Shown: positions 7,723-16,607 of the stretch, one piece after another
Numbering within the stretch: the stretch's first letter is position 1
How the letters are laid out: every line of letters begins with the position of its first letter
Source: Pediococcus acidilactici DSM 20284
GTDB taxonomy: Bacteria > Bacillota > Bacilli > Lactobacillales > Lactobacillaceae
DNA: 64,000 nt
NCBI RefSeq assembly: GCF_000146325.1
Contig: NZ_GL397067.1
Span: 1,291,660 to 1,355,659 of the forward strand
Reading direction: 5' to 3'
Position numbers and translations under genes: made by a program
Notes under the pieces: generated by a model
Database searches by the model: none
What the model saw: only the letters and a program-made list of their open reading frames with translations
Told to the model about the DNA's origin: nothing

Positions 7723-8910
7723 ATGTTAAAAGAATTAGTTATTAATGCTGGTAGTTCAACTTTGAAATGGAAATTATTCTCCATGCCTGATGAGCAAATC
7801 TTAGCGAGCGGATTGGTTGATCGAATTGATTTGCCTGCCTCCGTTTTTACTGCTCAACAACCCGGGCAAGAAAAGTACCGCATTACCCAAGATAATATTA
7901 CCTACGATTTAGCAGCTACCATGGTGCTTTCGTACCTAAAAGATCAAGGGGCCGTGGAACATCTTCACGAAATTAGCGGAATTGGTCATCGCGTTGTCGC
8001 TGGGGGTGAGTATTTTAAAGATTCTGTCTTAGTAGACAATGAAGTTTTGGCTCAGATTAAGGAACTCTCCCAGTACGCCCCGCTGCACAACCCCATTGAG
8101 GCGCGCTATATTGAGATTTTCATGCAGCTATTGCCTAAAGCGCGACAAGTAGCCGTTTTCGACACTTCATTGTACGCAGAAATGCCAAAAGTAAACTACC
8201 TTTACCCCATTCCTTACGAGTATTACACCGAGTACGGTGTGCGGAAATATGGTGCGCACGGAACTAGCCACCGTTACGTTGCCCAACGGGCTGCCGAAAT
8301 GCTCGGTCGGCCGTTAGAAGACCTAAAATTAATCACCTGCCATTTGGGATCCGGTTCGTCAATCACCGCCTTCGACCAGGGTCAGGTTATCGACACTTCG
8401 ATGGGCTTCACTCCGCTAGGCGGGGTAATGATGGCGACTCGAGCAGGCGATTTGGATGCTTCCCTCGTGGCTTTCCTAGCTGAGAAATTAGAAATTAGCG
8501 TAGAAGAAGTCGTTGACATTCTCAACCAAAAATCAGGTTTATTAGGCATCTCCCAGCTTTCTCCCGACCAACGGGATCTGGAAGAAGCTGCACCTACCAA
8601 CCCCCAAGCGCAACTGGCTTTAGATATGTTCATTAATCGAGTTGTCCGTTTTATCGGAAGCTACGTTGCAGAACTTGGCGGTTTAGACGCAATTGTCTTC
8701 ACCGCAGGCTGCGGAGAGAATGCGATTGAAGTACGCCAAAAAATTGCTGACCAACTTAGTTACTTTGGTTTGGCAGTCGACGCCTCCCGCAATGACGTCC
8801 GAGGCAAAGAACGGAAAATCAGCCCTGACAATGCCGCGGTAGACGTGTTAGTCGTTCCTACTAACGAAGAATTAATGATTGTACGAGACGTTCAACGTTT
8901 GGCAAATTAA
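7723..8910 (+). CDS. ackA: acetate kinase
   Basis: The 395-residue protein has the acetate/propionate kinase signatures: INAGSSTLKWKLF at the N-terminus (phosphate binding), GIGHRVVAGGE, VFDTSLY, YGAHGTSHRYV and LGSGSSITA. It converts acetyl phosphate and ADP to acetate and ATP, the energy-yielding end of heterolactic and mixed-acid metabolism. GTGAGG precedes the ATG at 7723. The neighbour upstream is the aldehyde dehydrogenase, and the two may share transcripts because no terminator separates them. Lys in TLKWK replaces the more usual SLKFK. Confidence 0.95.
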   Translation: MLKELVINAGSSTLKWKLFSMPDEQILASGLVDRIDLPASVFTAQQPGQEKYRITQDNITYDLAATMVLSYLKDQGAVEHLHEISGIGHRVVAGGEYFKDSVLVDNEVLAQIKELSQYAPLHNPIEARYIEIFMQLLPKARQVAVFDTSLYAEMPKVNYLYPIPYEYYTEYGVRKYGAHGTSHRYVAQRAAEMLGRPLEDLKLITCHLGSGSSITAFDQGQVIDTSMGFTPLGGVMMATRAGDLDASLVAFLAEKLEISVEEVVDILNQKSGLLGISQLSPDQRDLEEAAPTNPQAQLALDMFINRVVRFIGSYVAELGGLDAIVFTAGCGENAIEVRQKIADQLSYFGLAVDASRNDVRGKERKISPDNAAVDVLVVPTNEELMIVRDVQRLAN

Positions 8911-8971
8911 TCTCCCTAAAGTGTGCCGGCAGAAGCGCTGGATTGGTTTTTGTTACTTCATTTATTAAAAT

Positions 8972-9180
8972 TTAAGCCTAAAGAATCGGAAAAACTAAAA
9001 AAATTCTTTTCCCCAAAGAAACTTTTTTGGAAAAATAATTTTGGCTTTAATAGCGTCAAGACGTGCGCCAAAAGTTAGTTTATTCCGTTCAATCCCAAAT
9101 CGATCATTATGCCCAATTCAGGCATAGTGGTCGATTTTTAGTTACGCCGTAAACTTGTTCCACGCTCTTTTGGTTTTGTC
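8972..9180 (-). repeat. dispersed intergenic element, copy B (inverted)
   Basis: Read on the minus strand, this copy shows the core hairpin TCGACCACTATGCC / GGCATAATGATCGA (9100-9134), then the gcggaataaact-like and cgccaaaa-like blocks, ending in a T-rich run with the same order as the other copies. With the flanking decayed sequence it fills the 323 bp between ackA and the permease remnant. Confidence 0.7.
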
Positions 9181-9233
9181 TAATTAACATTCCTTTGATA
9201 TTTCCTATTGACTTTAAATAGAGATAACTGTGA

Positions 9234-10273
9234 TCTAACCCCGCCCAATTAGCTCAAATTACCGCGGTACAGATGGTTTTAGTTAGTTCATTAGGAACTT
9301 TGATAGGCTATTTTTTGGCCCTTCCCTTAGCTCAAGAAATGTACCACCTCATTCAAAACGAAGCGGGAAAAACTTACATTCCTTCCGTTGTAATCAATTA
9401 CCAGTTAAATTCGTTCTGCGCAGTTTGGGGACTCACCTCAATCATCACCTACGTTTCAAGCTTTCTTTATAGTTACCGCACTTTAATGAAAATGAAAAAT
9501 ACCAAGCAACACCGCTTTTTGAAAATTCTGAAAACTGTTTTTTCGGCATCGTGGTTGTGCTAACCATCTCAGGGATCCTTTGGGAGTACTACCAAATCTA
9601 CTTTGCTACCAACGATATTAAACCTACCGATACTTTTCAGCTACTGTTGTTCCTTACCGCCACTTTGGTTTGGCTAGTTGGCAATCACTTAATCAAGCTC
9701 AGTCTCCGTTTAATTTACTATGGAGTGCGTAAACTAGGTACGCGGACGCTAAATACCGCGTTTTATCGAGTTAACCGCCATTCCTCACGATTAACTACCC
9801 TAATTGAACCTTTTTTAATCGCATTGCTGCTTCTTTCAGGGATTCTTCATCTAGTTTTGGAATTGCTTAACATGCAACGCGTCCGGAGCCTTACTGGGGT
9901 GTTCCTCGTGTTACTGATTTATCTGGGCCCCACCTTAATTATCGTCGCCGGCAATATGATTTCCTTAACCATTATGGAAAGAAACATTGCAAATCAAGAT
10001 TTCACGCAATTGAGAATTTTAGGTTACTCTCCCGGTGATATTTTATTGGAACAAATTCAAGAAGGAGCTCTGTATAGCTTGACGGTTGGCTTTTTGATGG
10101 CAATTTTTAACTTGCTATTCTTTGCCGCCATCCGTTTTGTGAAAAACCGGGTGTTTGACGTTGCCTATTTTTCCCTTGATTGGGTTTCCGTTTTATACTG
10201 GCCAATCTTAGCTAGTACGGCATGTTTCATCCTGGTCTTCTTACTTGGTAGTGTCCGAGTAAAAGCTGCTTGA
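9234..10273 (+). pseudogene. FtsX-like ABC transporter permease, truncated and frameshifted
   Basis: The first fragment has no good start: the homologous reading (SNPAQLAQITAVQMVLVSSL) extends upstream of the ATG at 9273 to a stop at 9231, and the N-terminal part of the permease is missing. The frame shifts at a tract of six T (9538-9543); one extra T would join KTV to FFGIVVVLTIS. The second fragment (9551-10273) holds the C-terminal FtsX domain with four membrane segments. No ATPase gene is adjacent. It is a decaying macrolide-export-type permease, bordered on both sides by copies of the dispersed element. Confidence 0.75.
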
Positions 10274-10324
10274 TCCTAAGCTAAGAAGTGCTAAAAGTTA
10301 GTACTTAGCACGCTTAATAAAAAG

Positions 10325-10478
10325 GAAACGGGACAAAATCCGGAAAATTTGTAAGCATTAACTAAAAATCGACCATTATGCTAATTATTGGCATAATAGT
10401 CGATTTGGGGTTTAAGGGGGACAAATTGACCTTTGGCGCACGTTTTGAACCTACTTAAATTCAACACCACGAAACCTT
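10325..10478 (+). repeat. dispersed intergenic element, copy C
   Basis: This copy begins near gaaacgggacaaaatccgg and has the hairpin TCGACCATTATGC / GCATAATAGTCGA (10369-10403). It continues with ttgacctttggcgcacgttttg and ends at the GNAT gene. Confidence 0.7.
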
Positions 10479-10880
10479 TTAGAGTCCTTGACGCCATTGC
10501 ATTATTAATTCTGGTTGTTGCGCTGCTTCATCAATTTGCCGCTTAATAGTTTGAAAATTATGACTCAAATAGAATCGAATTGCCGCCGGATTTTGATCAT
10601 ATACTGCCAAACTAAGTTCAGAGTAATCGTGTTGGAGCTGCGTCACTAACCGGCCGCCAATTCCTTGTCCTTGCACATCAGCAGACACAAAAATCCCCGC
10701 CAGATAGTTTTCTTGTAGCCCCGCAAAGCCACGAATGCAGCGCTCGTCCTCAGCAACGTAAACCGTTGCCTGTCGCATTGCCGCCTCCACTGCCCCTTGA
10801 TTTTGCTTCCAGTATTGGGGATCCACAAAATGGTGCGCAGATAAATTTCCGTCCAACCAAATTGCCATAATTTGGTTCAA
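10479..10880 (-). CDS. GNAT-family N-acetyltransferase (start codon uncertain)
   Basis: The protein has the GNAT fold: GFAGLQENYLAGIFV, the acetyl-CoA loop VQGQGIGGRLVTQL (Q-x-x-G-x-G), and LAVYDQNPAAIRFY. The acceptor is unknown. The conventional start is TTG at 10880, but the reading continues in frame to 10919 as IKIHRLKNITEVQL, which looks like the missing first strand of the domain. It begins at an ATT directly after a stop (10920-10922) and nine bases after AAGAAGG. Either ATT is used as a start or an original ATG was lost. Confidence 0.75.
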   Translation of the reverse strand: MNQIMAIWLDGNLSAHHFVDPQYWKQNQGAVEAAMRQATVYVAEDERCIRGFAGLQENYLAGIFVSADVQGQGIGGRLVTQLQHDYSELSLAVYDQNPAAIRFYLSHNFQTIKRQIDEAAQQPELIMQWRQGL

Positions 10881-11037
10881 TTGAACTTCAGTAATGTTTT
10901 TTAACCGATGAATTTTAATTTAGATCGACCTTCTTTCAGAAAATTTAAAAGTAATTAAGGAATGCTAAATAATTCAGCCTTTTGCTCGTATTTGTTAACT
11001 GAAGGTGCTATTTTTAGAGTCGAAGGAGTTGATTTAG

Positions 11038-11265
11038 ATGACATTTGCAATTTCGCGCTTTTTTTGGGTCGCGGCCACCATTTTTAACGTAATTTTAGGC
11101 GCTATTGGCGCGGTGTTGCCAATCATGCCCGGCACTCCATTTTTCATTTTAGCATTCTTTTGCTTAAAAAAAGCCTCTCCCGAGCTGCATCAACGAATCG
11201 TACATACTAAACTAATGGTATGGTTAGAAACTAAGTTTCCGCTTTTAGAGCACTGGTTGCACTAA
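11038..11265 (+). CDS. DUF454 (YbaN-like) inner-membrane protein
   Basis: This short protein (75 residues) has MTFAISRFFWVAATIFNVILGAIG-type segments, shown here only in part, followed by LPIMPGTPFFILAFFCLKKASPELH. The G-x-x-G-x-x-LPxxPTxPFxL block is the DUF454 signature. The family is about 115 residues, so this copy may be C-terminally short, ending soon after LETKFPLLEHWLH. AAGGAG precedes the ATG. Function is unknown. Confidence 0.7.
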   Translation: MTFAISRFFWVAATIFNVILGAIGAVLPIMPGTPFFILAFFCLKKASPELHQRIVHTKLMVWLETKFPLLEHWLH

Positions 11266-11340
11266 ATAGCCGATTTGGTCAGCTTAAATTAACTTAAATT
11301 GAACTTCAGAATTTGTTTAAATGACTTGATTTAATTTAAA

Positions 11341-11380
11341 AAGCCGCTTCTAGGAATAGTACTAGGAGCGGTTCTTTTTT
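11341..11380 (+). terminator. intrinsic terminator after the DUF454 gene
   Basis: CCGCTTCTAG (11344-11353) pairs with CTAGGAGCGG (11362-11371), followed by a T-run. Confidence 0.8.
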
Positions 11381-11429
11381 CAAAATTACCACGGTTGGCG
11401 GAGCCATCCAACGCCACCACCATCAATCC

Positions 11430-11687
11430 ATGGGCGTTAAATATAATCAGTTCTTCTACCCTGGCGACGACGAACGTGAACAAAAAATTGTTTATGCAAT
11501 CTTACGTTCGGTAACTTCCTGGTTCATCGCCAGCTGCTTTATTTTATTCCTTTCCCTACTGTTCATTCCGCTTTTCACTCTCAGTGCTAAAACCACCATC
11601 GCCTTTATTGGTACGGGACTCGCCGTAATTTTTTTAACGGCGAATGCAATCTACTACTTTTTATGGTTTAAATACGACCCGCAATAA
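11430..11687 (+). CDS. small predicted membrane protein, unknown function
   Basis: The frame encodes 85 residues with a hydrophilic start (MGVKYNQFFYPGDDEREQ) and two hydrophobic segments (about residues 30-52 and 57-78). I do not recognise a family. There is no clear ribosome binding site before the ATG at 11430 and the frame stays open upstream, so the start is doubtful. It lies after a terminator and before copy D of the dispersed element. Confidence 0.45.
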   Translation: MGVKYNQFFYPGDDEREQKIVYAILRSVTSWFIASCFILFLSLLFIPLFTLSAKTTIAFIGTGLAVIFLTANAIYYFLWFKYDPQ

Positions 11688-11704
11688 GTAAATTAAGCAC
11701 TGAT

Positions 11705-11868
11705 AACAAAAGCCGGATAATTTATGGGCACCAATTAAAAAACGACTATTATGCCAAATTCAGGCTTAATAGTCGTTTTTGAATTAAGTAAAATAAACTG
11801 CCTTTTGGGCGCGCGTTTTGGTCCCCTTAAAGACAACGTACCAAGGATTTTTTCTCTGCCTCTTAATT
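11705..11868 (+). repeat. dispersed intergenic element, copy D
   Basis: The hairpin AACGACTATTATGCC / GGCTTAATAGTCGTT (11741-11777) replaces the TTGACC..GGTCAA stem of other copies with changed but still paired bases. The flanking blocks agcc ggataatttatgggc and aaataaactgccttttggg, and the ctgcctctt end, match the family. It sits at the 3' side of rlmH. Confidence 0.65.
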
Positions 11869-11874
11869 TATTAT

Positions 11875-12354
11875 TTACTTATGGTACGGGCTCCCCGATT
11901 GAATCATGAAGGCTCGGTAAATTTGTTCCGTCAGCACCAACCGCATCAGCTGGTGTGGCAGGGTGAAACGTCCAAATGAAATTGCCGTGTCAGCTCGTTT
12001 CATTACTGCTGGGCTTAAACCCAGCGAACCGCCAATAACGAAGGTGATGTCTGAATGTCCATACGTGGTTAATTTCGCGATCTCTTCGGCCAGCTCTTCT
12101 GAAGAACGCTCCTTACCCTTACTCTCTAGGGTAAAGACGTATTCACGGTCCTTAATCTTAGCTAAAATGCGTTTGCCTTCCTTTTCCTTAACCATTTCCA
12201 TCTGGGCGTCACTTAAACTTTCGGGCGCTTTTTCATCCGGGACTTCAATAATTTGAAATTTGCAGAATTTAGAAAGTCGTTTGGCGTATTCTGCAACCCC
12301 CTGTTTCAGATATTTCTCCTTTAACTTTCCCACACCAATAATTTTGATATTCAC
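11875..12354 (-). CDS. rlmH: 23S rRNA pseudouridine(1915) N3-methyltransferase RlmH
   Basis: The 159-residue protein starts [19 protein letters not shown] and ends [13 protein letters not shown], both hallmarks of RlmH (the SPOUT-class enzyme once called OrfX/YbeA). The knot contains [11 protein letters not shown] and [25 protein letters not shown]. It methylates a pseudouridine in helix 69. The conserved 3' end is the known integration site of staphylococcal SCC elements, but no such element is seen here; the downstream gap holds only copy D. Upstream is a DnaA-box cluster. Confidence 0.97.
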   Translation of the reverse strand: MNIKIIGVGKLKEKYLKQGVAEYAKRLSKFCKFQIIEVPDEKAPESLSDAQMEMVKEKEGKRILAKIKDREYVFTLESKGKERSSEELAEEIAKLTTYGHSDITFVIGGSLGLSPAVMKRADTAISFGRFTLPHQLMRLVLTEQIYRAFMIQSGSPYHK

Positions 12355-12357
12355 CGT

Positions 12358-12714
12358 TTATCCACATCCAATCCTCAAGTTATCCACAAAGTTTTCCACA
12401 GGCGTTTTGAAATACTCACAATATATTGGGCCGAATTTATGTTCGCCACCACATTTATTTCTTTGGATTTGTCAACAGTATTTTTACTTATCCACAGTTT
12501 TCCACCTTCATTTTTAAAATTTTGTTACCGCTACAAACGTTGTCATAGCGGCGTTTTTCACCTTAAAATTCACTTTTTAATTTTTTTATCCACATTTTCC
12601 ACCGCAACCTGTGGAAAACTTTTCTACAAGTCCGAAGGTCGGTTTAATCAGTTTTGTGCACAACTTTATTTCCTCTTCCAAAGTTATGAACAAAGTTATC
12701 CACAGTTTTCCACA
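12358..12714. promoter_or_regulatory. DnaA-box cluster away from oriC (between rlmH and rexA)
   Basis: Five perfect TTATCCACA boxes lie at 12358-12366, 12380-12388, 12488-12496, 12586-12594 and 12696-12704. TTTTCCACA-type near matches lie at 12392-12400, 12610-12618 (reverse) and 12706-12714. All perfect boxes point the same way. The 536-bp gap contains no credible gene. A small hairpin, CCGCTA / TAGCGG plus CGTTTTT (12528-12557), lies inside it. Clusters of this kind titrate DnaA and restrain initiation in B. subtilis. Confidence 0.8.
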
Positions 12715-12833
12715 CGGAACTACAACTGTACTTCAATTGTCCTTCCGCCTAAATCGTTATCATTAATTTTTGAACTAACTTTGAATTCACCAAAACTAAT
12801 TTACGTTCTTGCCCACCTTTTACTGCCGTATAG

Positions 12834-12878
12834 AAAACTGGGTTCCGCCACCAAATATTTTTGGCAGAATCCAGTTTG
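12834..12878 (-). terminator. terminator of the rexBA operon
   Basis: On the minus strand AAACTGGATTCTGCCA pairs, with G-U and one mismatch, with TGGCGGAACCCAGTTT and is followed by TTCTAT. It starts 13 bp after the rexA stop. Confidence 0.6.
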
Positions 12879-12890
12879 CAAGCTAACTAC

Positions 12891-15800
12891 TTATTGAATT
12901 TCTACTAGCTTCCCAATTGACAATAAATACAGGTACTTTTCGTTAACTGGTTTACCCAGAATATTACTTAACGCTTGCGCATATAGGTTAACCTGACCCT
13001 GGTACCGATCAATCACTTTTTGAATCCCTTGCTGCGGGCTGCCTGGGAGTACAAAGTCAGTTTTGTAATCCAGCAGAATTACTCGGCCATCTAATTCGAA
13101 GTACGCATCGATAATTCCGTGAATTAAAACGTCCTGATTGCCAACTACATTAGGAAATAGCCCTTTTGCTGGCAACAGCAATGAGAACGCCTCTTCACGG
13201 TGCACTTGTTCGGGATGTGCCAACATTAATTGTCCTAGTTCACTTTCAAAGAAGTCTAAGATGCTGTTGATTCGTATTCGCTTCGCTACGGCTTCTTCTA
13301 ACACCCGATTCATCACTAACTCACGAATTTTATCCTTGATTACTGCCTCAGTAACCGGTTCTCGCAAATCAAGCTGCTGCAAAATCAAGTGGGTCGCCGT
13401 TCCGATCTCAGTTGGTTTAGGTTGGCTAACTTCGCTCATAAAGCGGGGCGTCATCAGTTGATCGGTGACAAACCGTTTCTGCGGACGAATTTTTTGGTCA
13501 CGGTCGACCGCACTAAAGTCCATCTCTAATTTGTCCGGATCATCAAAAACCCGTTTAATTTCCGATACAGACTGATAAGCCGTCGTTTGGGTTGCTTCAA
13601 TATCATGATATTTGAAGTTCAGAATCGCCCGAATTTGGTCTGCATCATTAATGTCGCTATTCACGTCCACTTTTTCTAACGTTGGTGGTGGTCCTTGCTC
13701 AATTCCCGTGTCAGAACGCTGCCCAGCCAGTAAATCAGCGCGGTTAACGACCTTCAATTTAACTTCAACTCCAGCGGCAGATTCCAAATTTCTTGAACTA
13801 ACTTCGGGATAGTCTTCCGTAACGGATGGTACTCGCATAATCGCCATTCCAATCCAATCGAGAAAGTTTTTCGCCTTTCCTCGCTCAGCTTCTGGCAACA
13901 GCAGCTCACCCGTGTCAGCTGCCTGGGCCCACTTTTCTAGCGTTGGGGTAGCAGCCTTTAGCGCTCCGGTAATGATTAACTTTTGTTGTGCACGAGTTAG
14001 CGCAACGTAGAGCACCCGGAGCTCTTCGGCGAGCATTTTACGTTGCCGTACGTCAATAATCCAGTTTTTCTGCATTGTGTCGACTTCTAAGCGGTGCACA
14101 AAGTCCTTCACGGTAATTCCCATCCCCGCATCACGGTCTAACACGTAGCGGCCCTTAGTGTCGCTATTATTAAACCCGTGATCCGCATCGATCAGGAACA
14201 CGATTGGAAACTCTAATCCCTTACTACTATGGATGGTCATTAATTTTACGGCTTCCGTATCGGTAACTACCGGATTTTCTGCCAAATCTTTATTCTTTTC
14301 GCGCATTTTTTCTACAAAACGCACGAATTGAAATAACCCTTTAAAACTGGACTCTTCATAGCTTTGGGCCCGGTCATATAAAGCATGGAGGTTATTTTGT
14401 CGTTGCGGTCCATCCGGCATTCCGCCGACGTAATCCAAATACCCGGTCTCTTGGTAAATCTCCCAAAGTAAATCTACCAGCGTGCATTGTTGGGAAAGCT
14501 TCCGAAAATGCTGTAATTGGGCTAAGAACTGGTCAATTTTACGTTTTAAGTTGGCTTGAAATTCATTTTGGTAATCAATTTTAAACTCATTTTGGAAATA
14601 CAATACCGACTCAAAATAATGCCCGTTCTTCTTAGAAATTCGCAAAAAGGCCAGCTCGTTTTCATCAAGGCCAACAATTGGCGAACGTAAAACGGCAGCT
14701 AATGGGATGTCCTGGTACGGATTATCAATAATCTTCAAGAGGGCCATCATGATCGAAACTTCGGTCGTTTGGAAATAGTCTTGGGCATTGCTAACTTCAA
14801 TTGGGATTCCGTACTTTTTGAAGGTGTCCACGATGTTAAGATTGTTATTCCCCGTCGAATGCAGCAATGCAATATCACTATATTTCAAAGGCCGCATTTC
14901 CTGCGTATCCCGATCGAAAACTTCGGTTTGATCCGCAAATAGCCGCTTAATACGTTGCGCAATCATTTGCAACTGTCCGTCGTTTTTATCGGTGATTATC
15001 GCTCCAGGTTCTTGGTCAGCCGTATTTTCGTTTTGCTGATCGTCAAATAATAGAACTTCCGTGTCATTCTGAACTTCAGCGGGGTAATATTTCGCACCGA
15101 ACTTCAGCTGTGCATCCGCGTCGTAGGCAATTTCTCCCACCGCCTGGTCCATGATTTGGTTAAAAATCAAGTTGGTAAAATCATCAACGTTTTGCATGGA
15201 ACGGAAATTTTCCGCCAGAATAATCCGTTCGTCTGGTTGCCCAGATTGTTTAAATCGCCGGCTTTTACTAATGAATAAGCTGGGGTCTGCCATTCGGAAG
15301 GCGTAAATTGACTGTTTAACGTCCCCCACCATGAACATGTTTCCAGGATCTTCACGAGCCACCGCCGTCAAAATGGTCTCCTGAAGCGGGTTAATATCTT
15401 GGTATTCATCGACAATTACTTCGTTAAATTTCTCCTGGAAATTCCGCCGAACTGCCTGACCCTCTTCGGACTGGTTCTGCAAAATTTGTAACGCAAAGTG
15501 CTCTAGGTCACTAAAATCCAGGGAACGCCGCGTTAGCTTTTCTTGTAAAAAGCGGTCGGAAAATTGCTGCTGAACTTCAATTAACTTCAGCATTAACTCC
15601 CGCGCGTCCTTAAAAATGGCGATTAACTGGTCATTTTTTAGTTTAAAGTACCGCTCCACTAATCCGTTAAATTCAGCTTTAAATTCGTTGCGTAACGGCT
15701 TAGCTTCTAAATTAAACTCTTGAACTTCAGGCTTTTTCCCACGCGGTAACTGGGCAAACTTAAAGTTAACCATTGCCTGTTGCAAGGCATCCCAGTTAGG

Positions 15801-16607
15801 CTGATCAAACTGATCAATCACGGTTTTTAAACCGGCTACTTCCGTTTGGAAATTAGCGGCCGCTTTTTGCAAAGGCTCGCCGCCGTTAATTGCACGTTCG
15901 GTAAGGTTAAGGTCCGTTTGATAAATTTGAATCAGCTGCGTTTTTATCTTTGCGAGGATTTGTTTCACAAAATCCATTTCCATTACCTGATCAGTTTGTA
16001 CTTCATAATTATTGGCAATCTTAGTTAGCCACGCTTCAGGATCCGGGTTGGCGTTTGCAAATTCGAACAAGTCCAACATTAATTCCTGTAAACCAGCATC
16101 CGAACGGTCGTTAGAAAAATTACGCGTTAAACGGGCAAATTGACCATCCTCATCACTTTCGTACAGTTCCTCCCGTAAGTCGGCCCACACCTGTTCCTTC
16201 AATAACTCGCTTTCCGTAGGATCCATGATGCGAAAGGCTGGATCTAGGTCAATTACGTAGTAGTAGTTGCGGATCACTGCCATACAGAAAGCGTGCAAAG
16301 TACTGATATTAGCGTTATTTAATTTGCCGAGCTGTAGCGAAAGGTGGTTTTGTAAGTCAGCATCCTTAACCTCACTAATCTTTTTCATAATTGCCGCTCG
16401 GATCCGCTCCTTCATTTCAGCAGCGGCTGCTTCAGTGAAGGTCACGACCAGGAGACGATCCACGTCTTCTCCGTTGATAATCTTTTGAATTACCCGTTCA
16501 ACTAAAACCGAGGTCTTTCCCGATCCAGCGGAGGCCGAAACTAAAATATTATGCCCCGAACTATCAATTGCTTGTTGTTGACTAGGCGTGTAAGTTCTAG
16601 TTGCCAT
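12891..16607 (-). CDS. addA: ATP-dependent helicase/nuclease subunit A (AddA/RexA)
   Basis: The protein (about 1238 residues from ATG 16607) is a UvrD-type helicase with SASAGSGKTSVLVERV (Walker A), FNEVIVDEYQDINPLQE (motif II), LAENFRSMQNVDDFTN and VKLMTIHSSKGLEFPIVFL. A C-terminal RecB-type nuclease shows GIIDAYFELDGRVILLDYKTD. With AddB it resects double-strand ends until a Chi site. The start MATRTYTPSQQQAID overlaps the addB stop by 11 bases, so the subunits are translationally coupled. The upstream MRRNARR is unlikely to be translated. Several TGAA[C/G]TTCA words lie in this gene. Confidence 0.96.
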   Translation of the reverse strand: MATRTYTPSQQQAIDSSGHNILVSASAGSGKTSVLVERVIQKIINGEDVDRLLVVTFTEAAAAEMKERIRAAIMKKISEVKDADLQNHLSLQLGKLNNANISTLHAFCMAVIRNYYYVIDLDPAFRIMDPTESELLKEQVWADLREELYESDEDGQFARLTRNFSNDRSDAGLQELMLDLFEFANANPDPEAWLTKIANNYEVQTDQVMEMDFVKQILAKIKTQLIQIYQTDLNLTERAINGGEPLQKAAANFQTEVAGLKTVIDQFDQPNWDALQQAMVNFKFAQLPRGKKPEVQEFNLEAKPLRNEFKAEFNGLVERYFKLKNDQLIAIFKDARELMLKLIEVQQQFSDRFLQEKLTRRSLDFSDLEHFALQILQNQSEEGQAVRRNFQEKFNEVIVDEYQDINPLQETILTAVAREDPGNMFMVGDVKQSIYAFRMADPSLFISKSRRFKQSGQPDERIILAENFRSMQNVDDFTNLIFNQIMDQAVGEIAYDADAQLKFGAKYYPAEVQNDTEVLLFDDQQNENTADQEPGAIITDKNDGQLQMIAQRIKRLFADQTEVFDRDTQEMRPLKYSDIALLHSTGNNNLNIVDTFKKYGIPIEVSNAQDYFQTTEVSIMMALLKIIDNPYQDIPLAAVLRSPIVGLDENELAFLRISKKNGHYFESVLYFQNEFKIDYQNEFQANLKRKIDQFLAQLQHFRKLSQQCTLVDLLWEIYQETGYLDYVGGMPDGPQRQNNLHALYDRAQSYEESSFKGLFQFVRFVEKMREKNKDLAENPVVTDTEAVKLMTIHSSKGLEFPIVFLIDADHGFNNSDTKGRYVLDRDAGMGITVKDFVHRLEVDTMQKNWIIDVRQRKMLAEELRVLYVALTRAQQKLIITGALKAATPTLEKWAQAADTGELLLPEAERGKAKNFLDWIGMAIMRVPSVTEDYPEVSSRNLESAAGVEVKLKVVNRADLLAGQRSDTGIEQGPPPTLEKVDVNSDINDADQIRAILNFKYHDIEATQTTAYQSVSEIKRVFDDPDKLEMDFSAVDRDQKIRPQKRFVTDQLMTPRFMSEVSQPKPTEIGTATHLILQQLDLREPVTEAVIKDKIRELVMNRVLEEAVAKRIRINSILDFFESELGQLMLAHPEQVHREEAFSLLLPAKGLFPNVVGNQDVLIHGIIDAYFELDGRVILLDYKTDFVLPGSPQQGIQKVIDRYQGQVNLYAQALSNILGKPVNEKYLYLLSIGKLVEIQ

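Noticed and set aside
11705-11880. SCC-like element at the rlmH 3' end
   Set aside because: The conserved rlmH end is present, but no recombinase gene, second att site or cargo follows.
12260-12897. Overlapping plus-strand frames in the rlmH-rexA gap
   Set aside because: They are made of DnaA boxes and T-rich spacers, lack binding sites and show no protein-like pattern.
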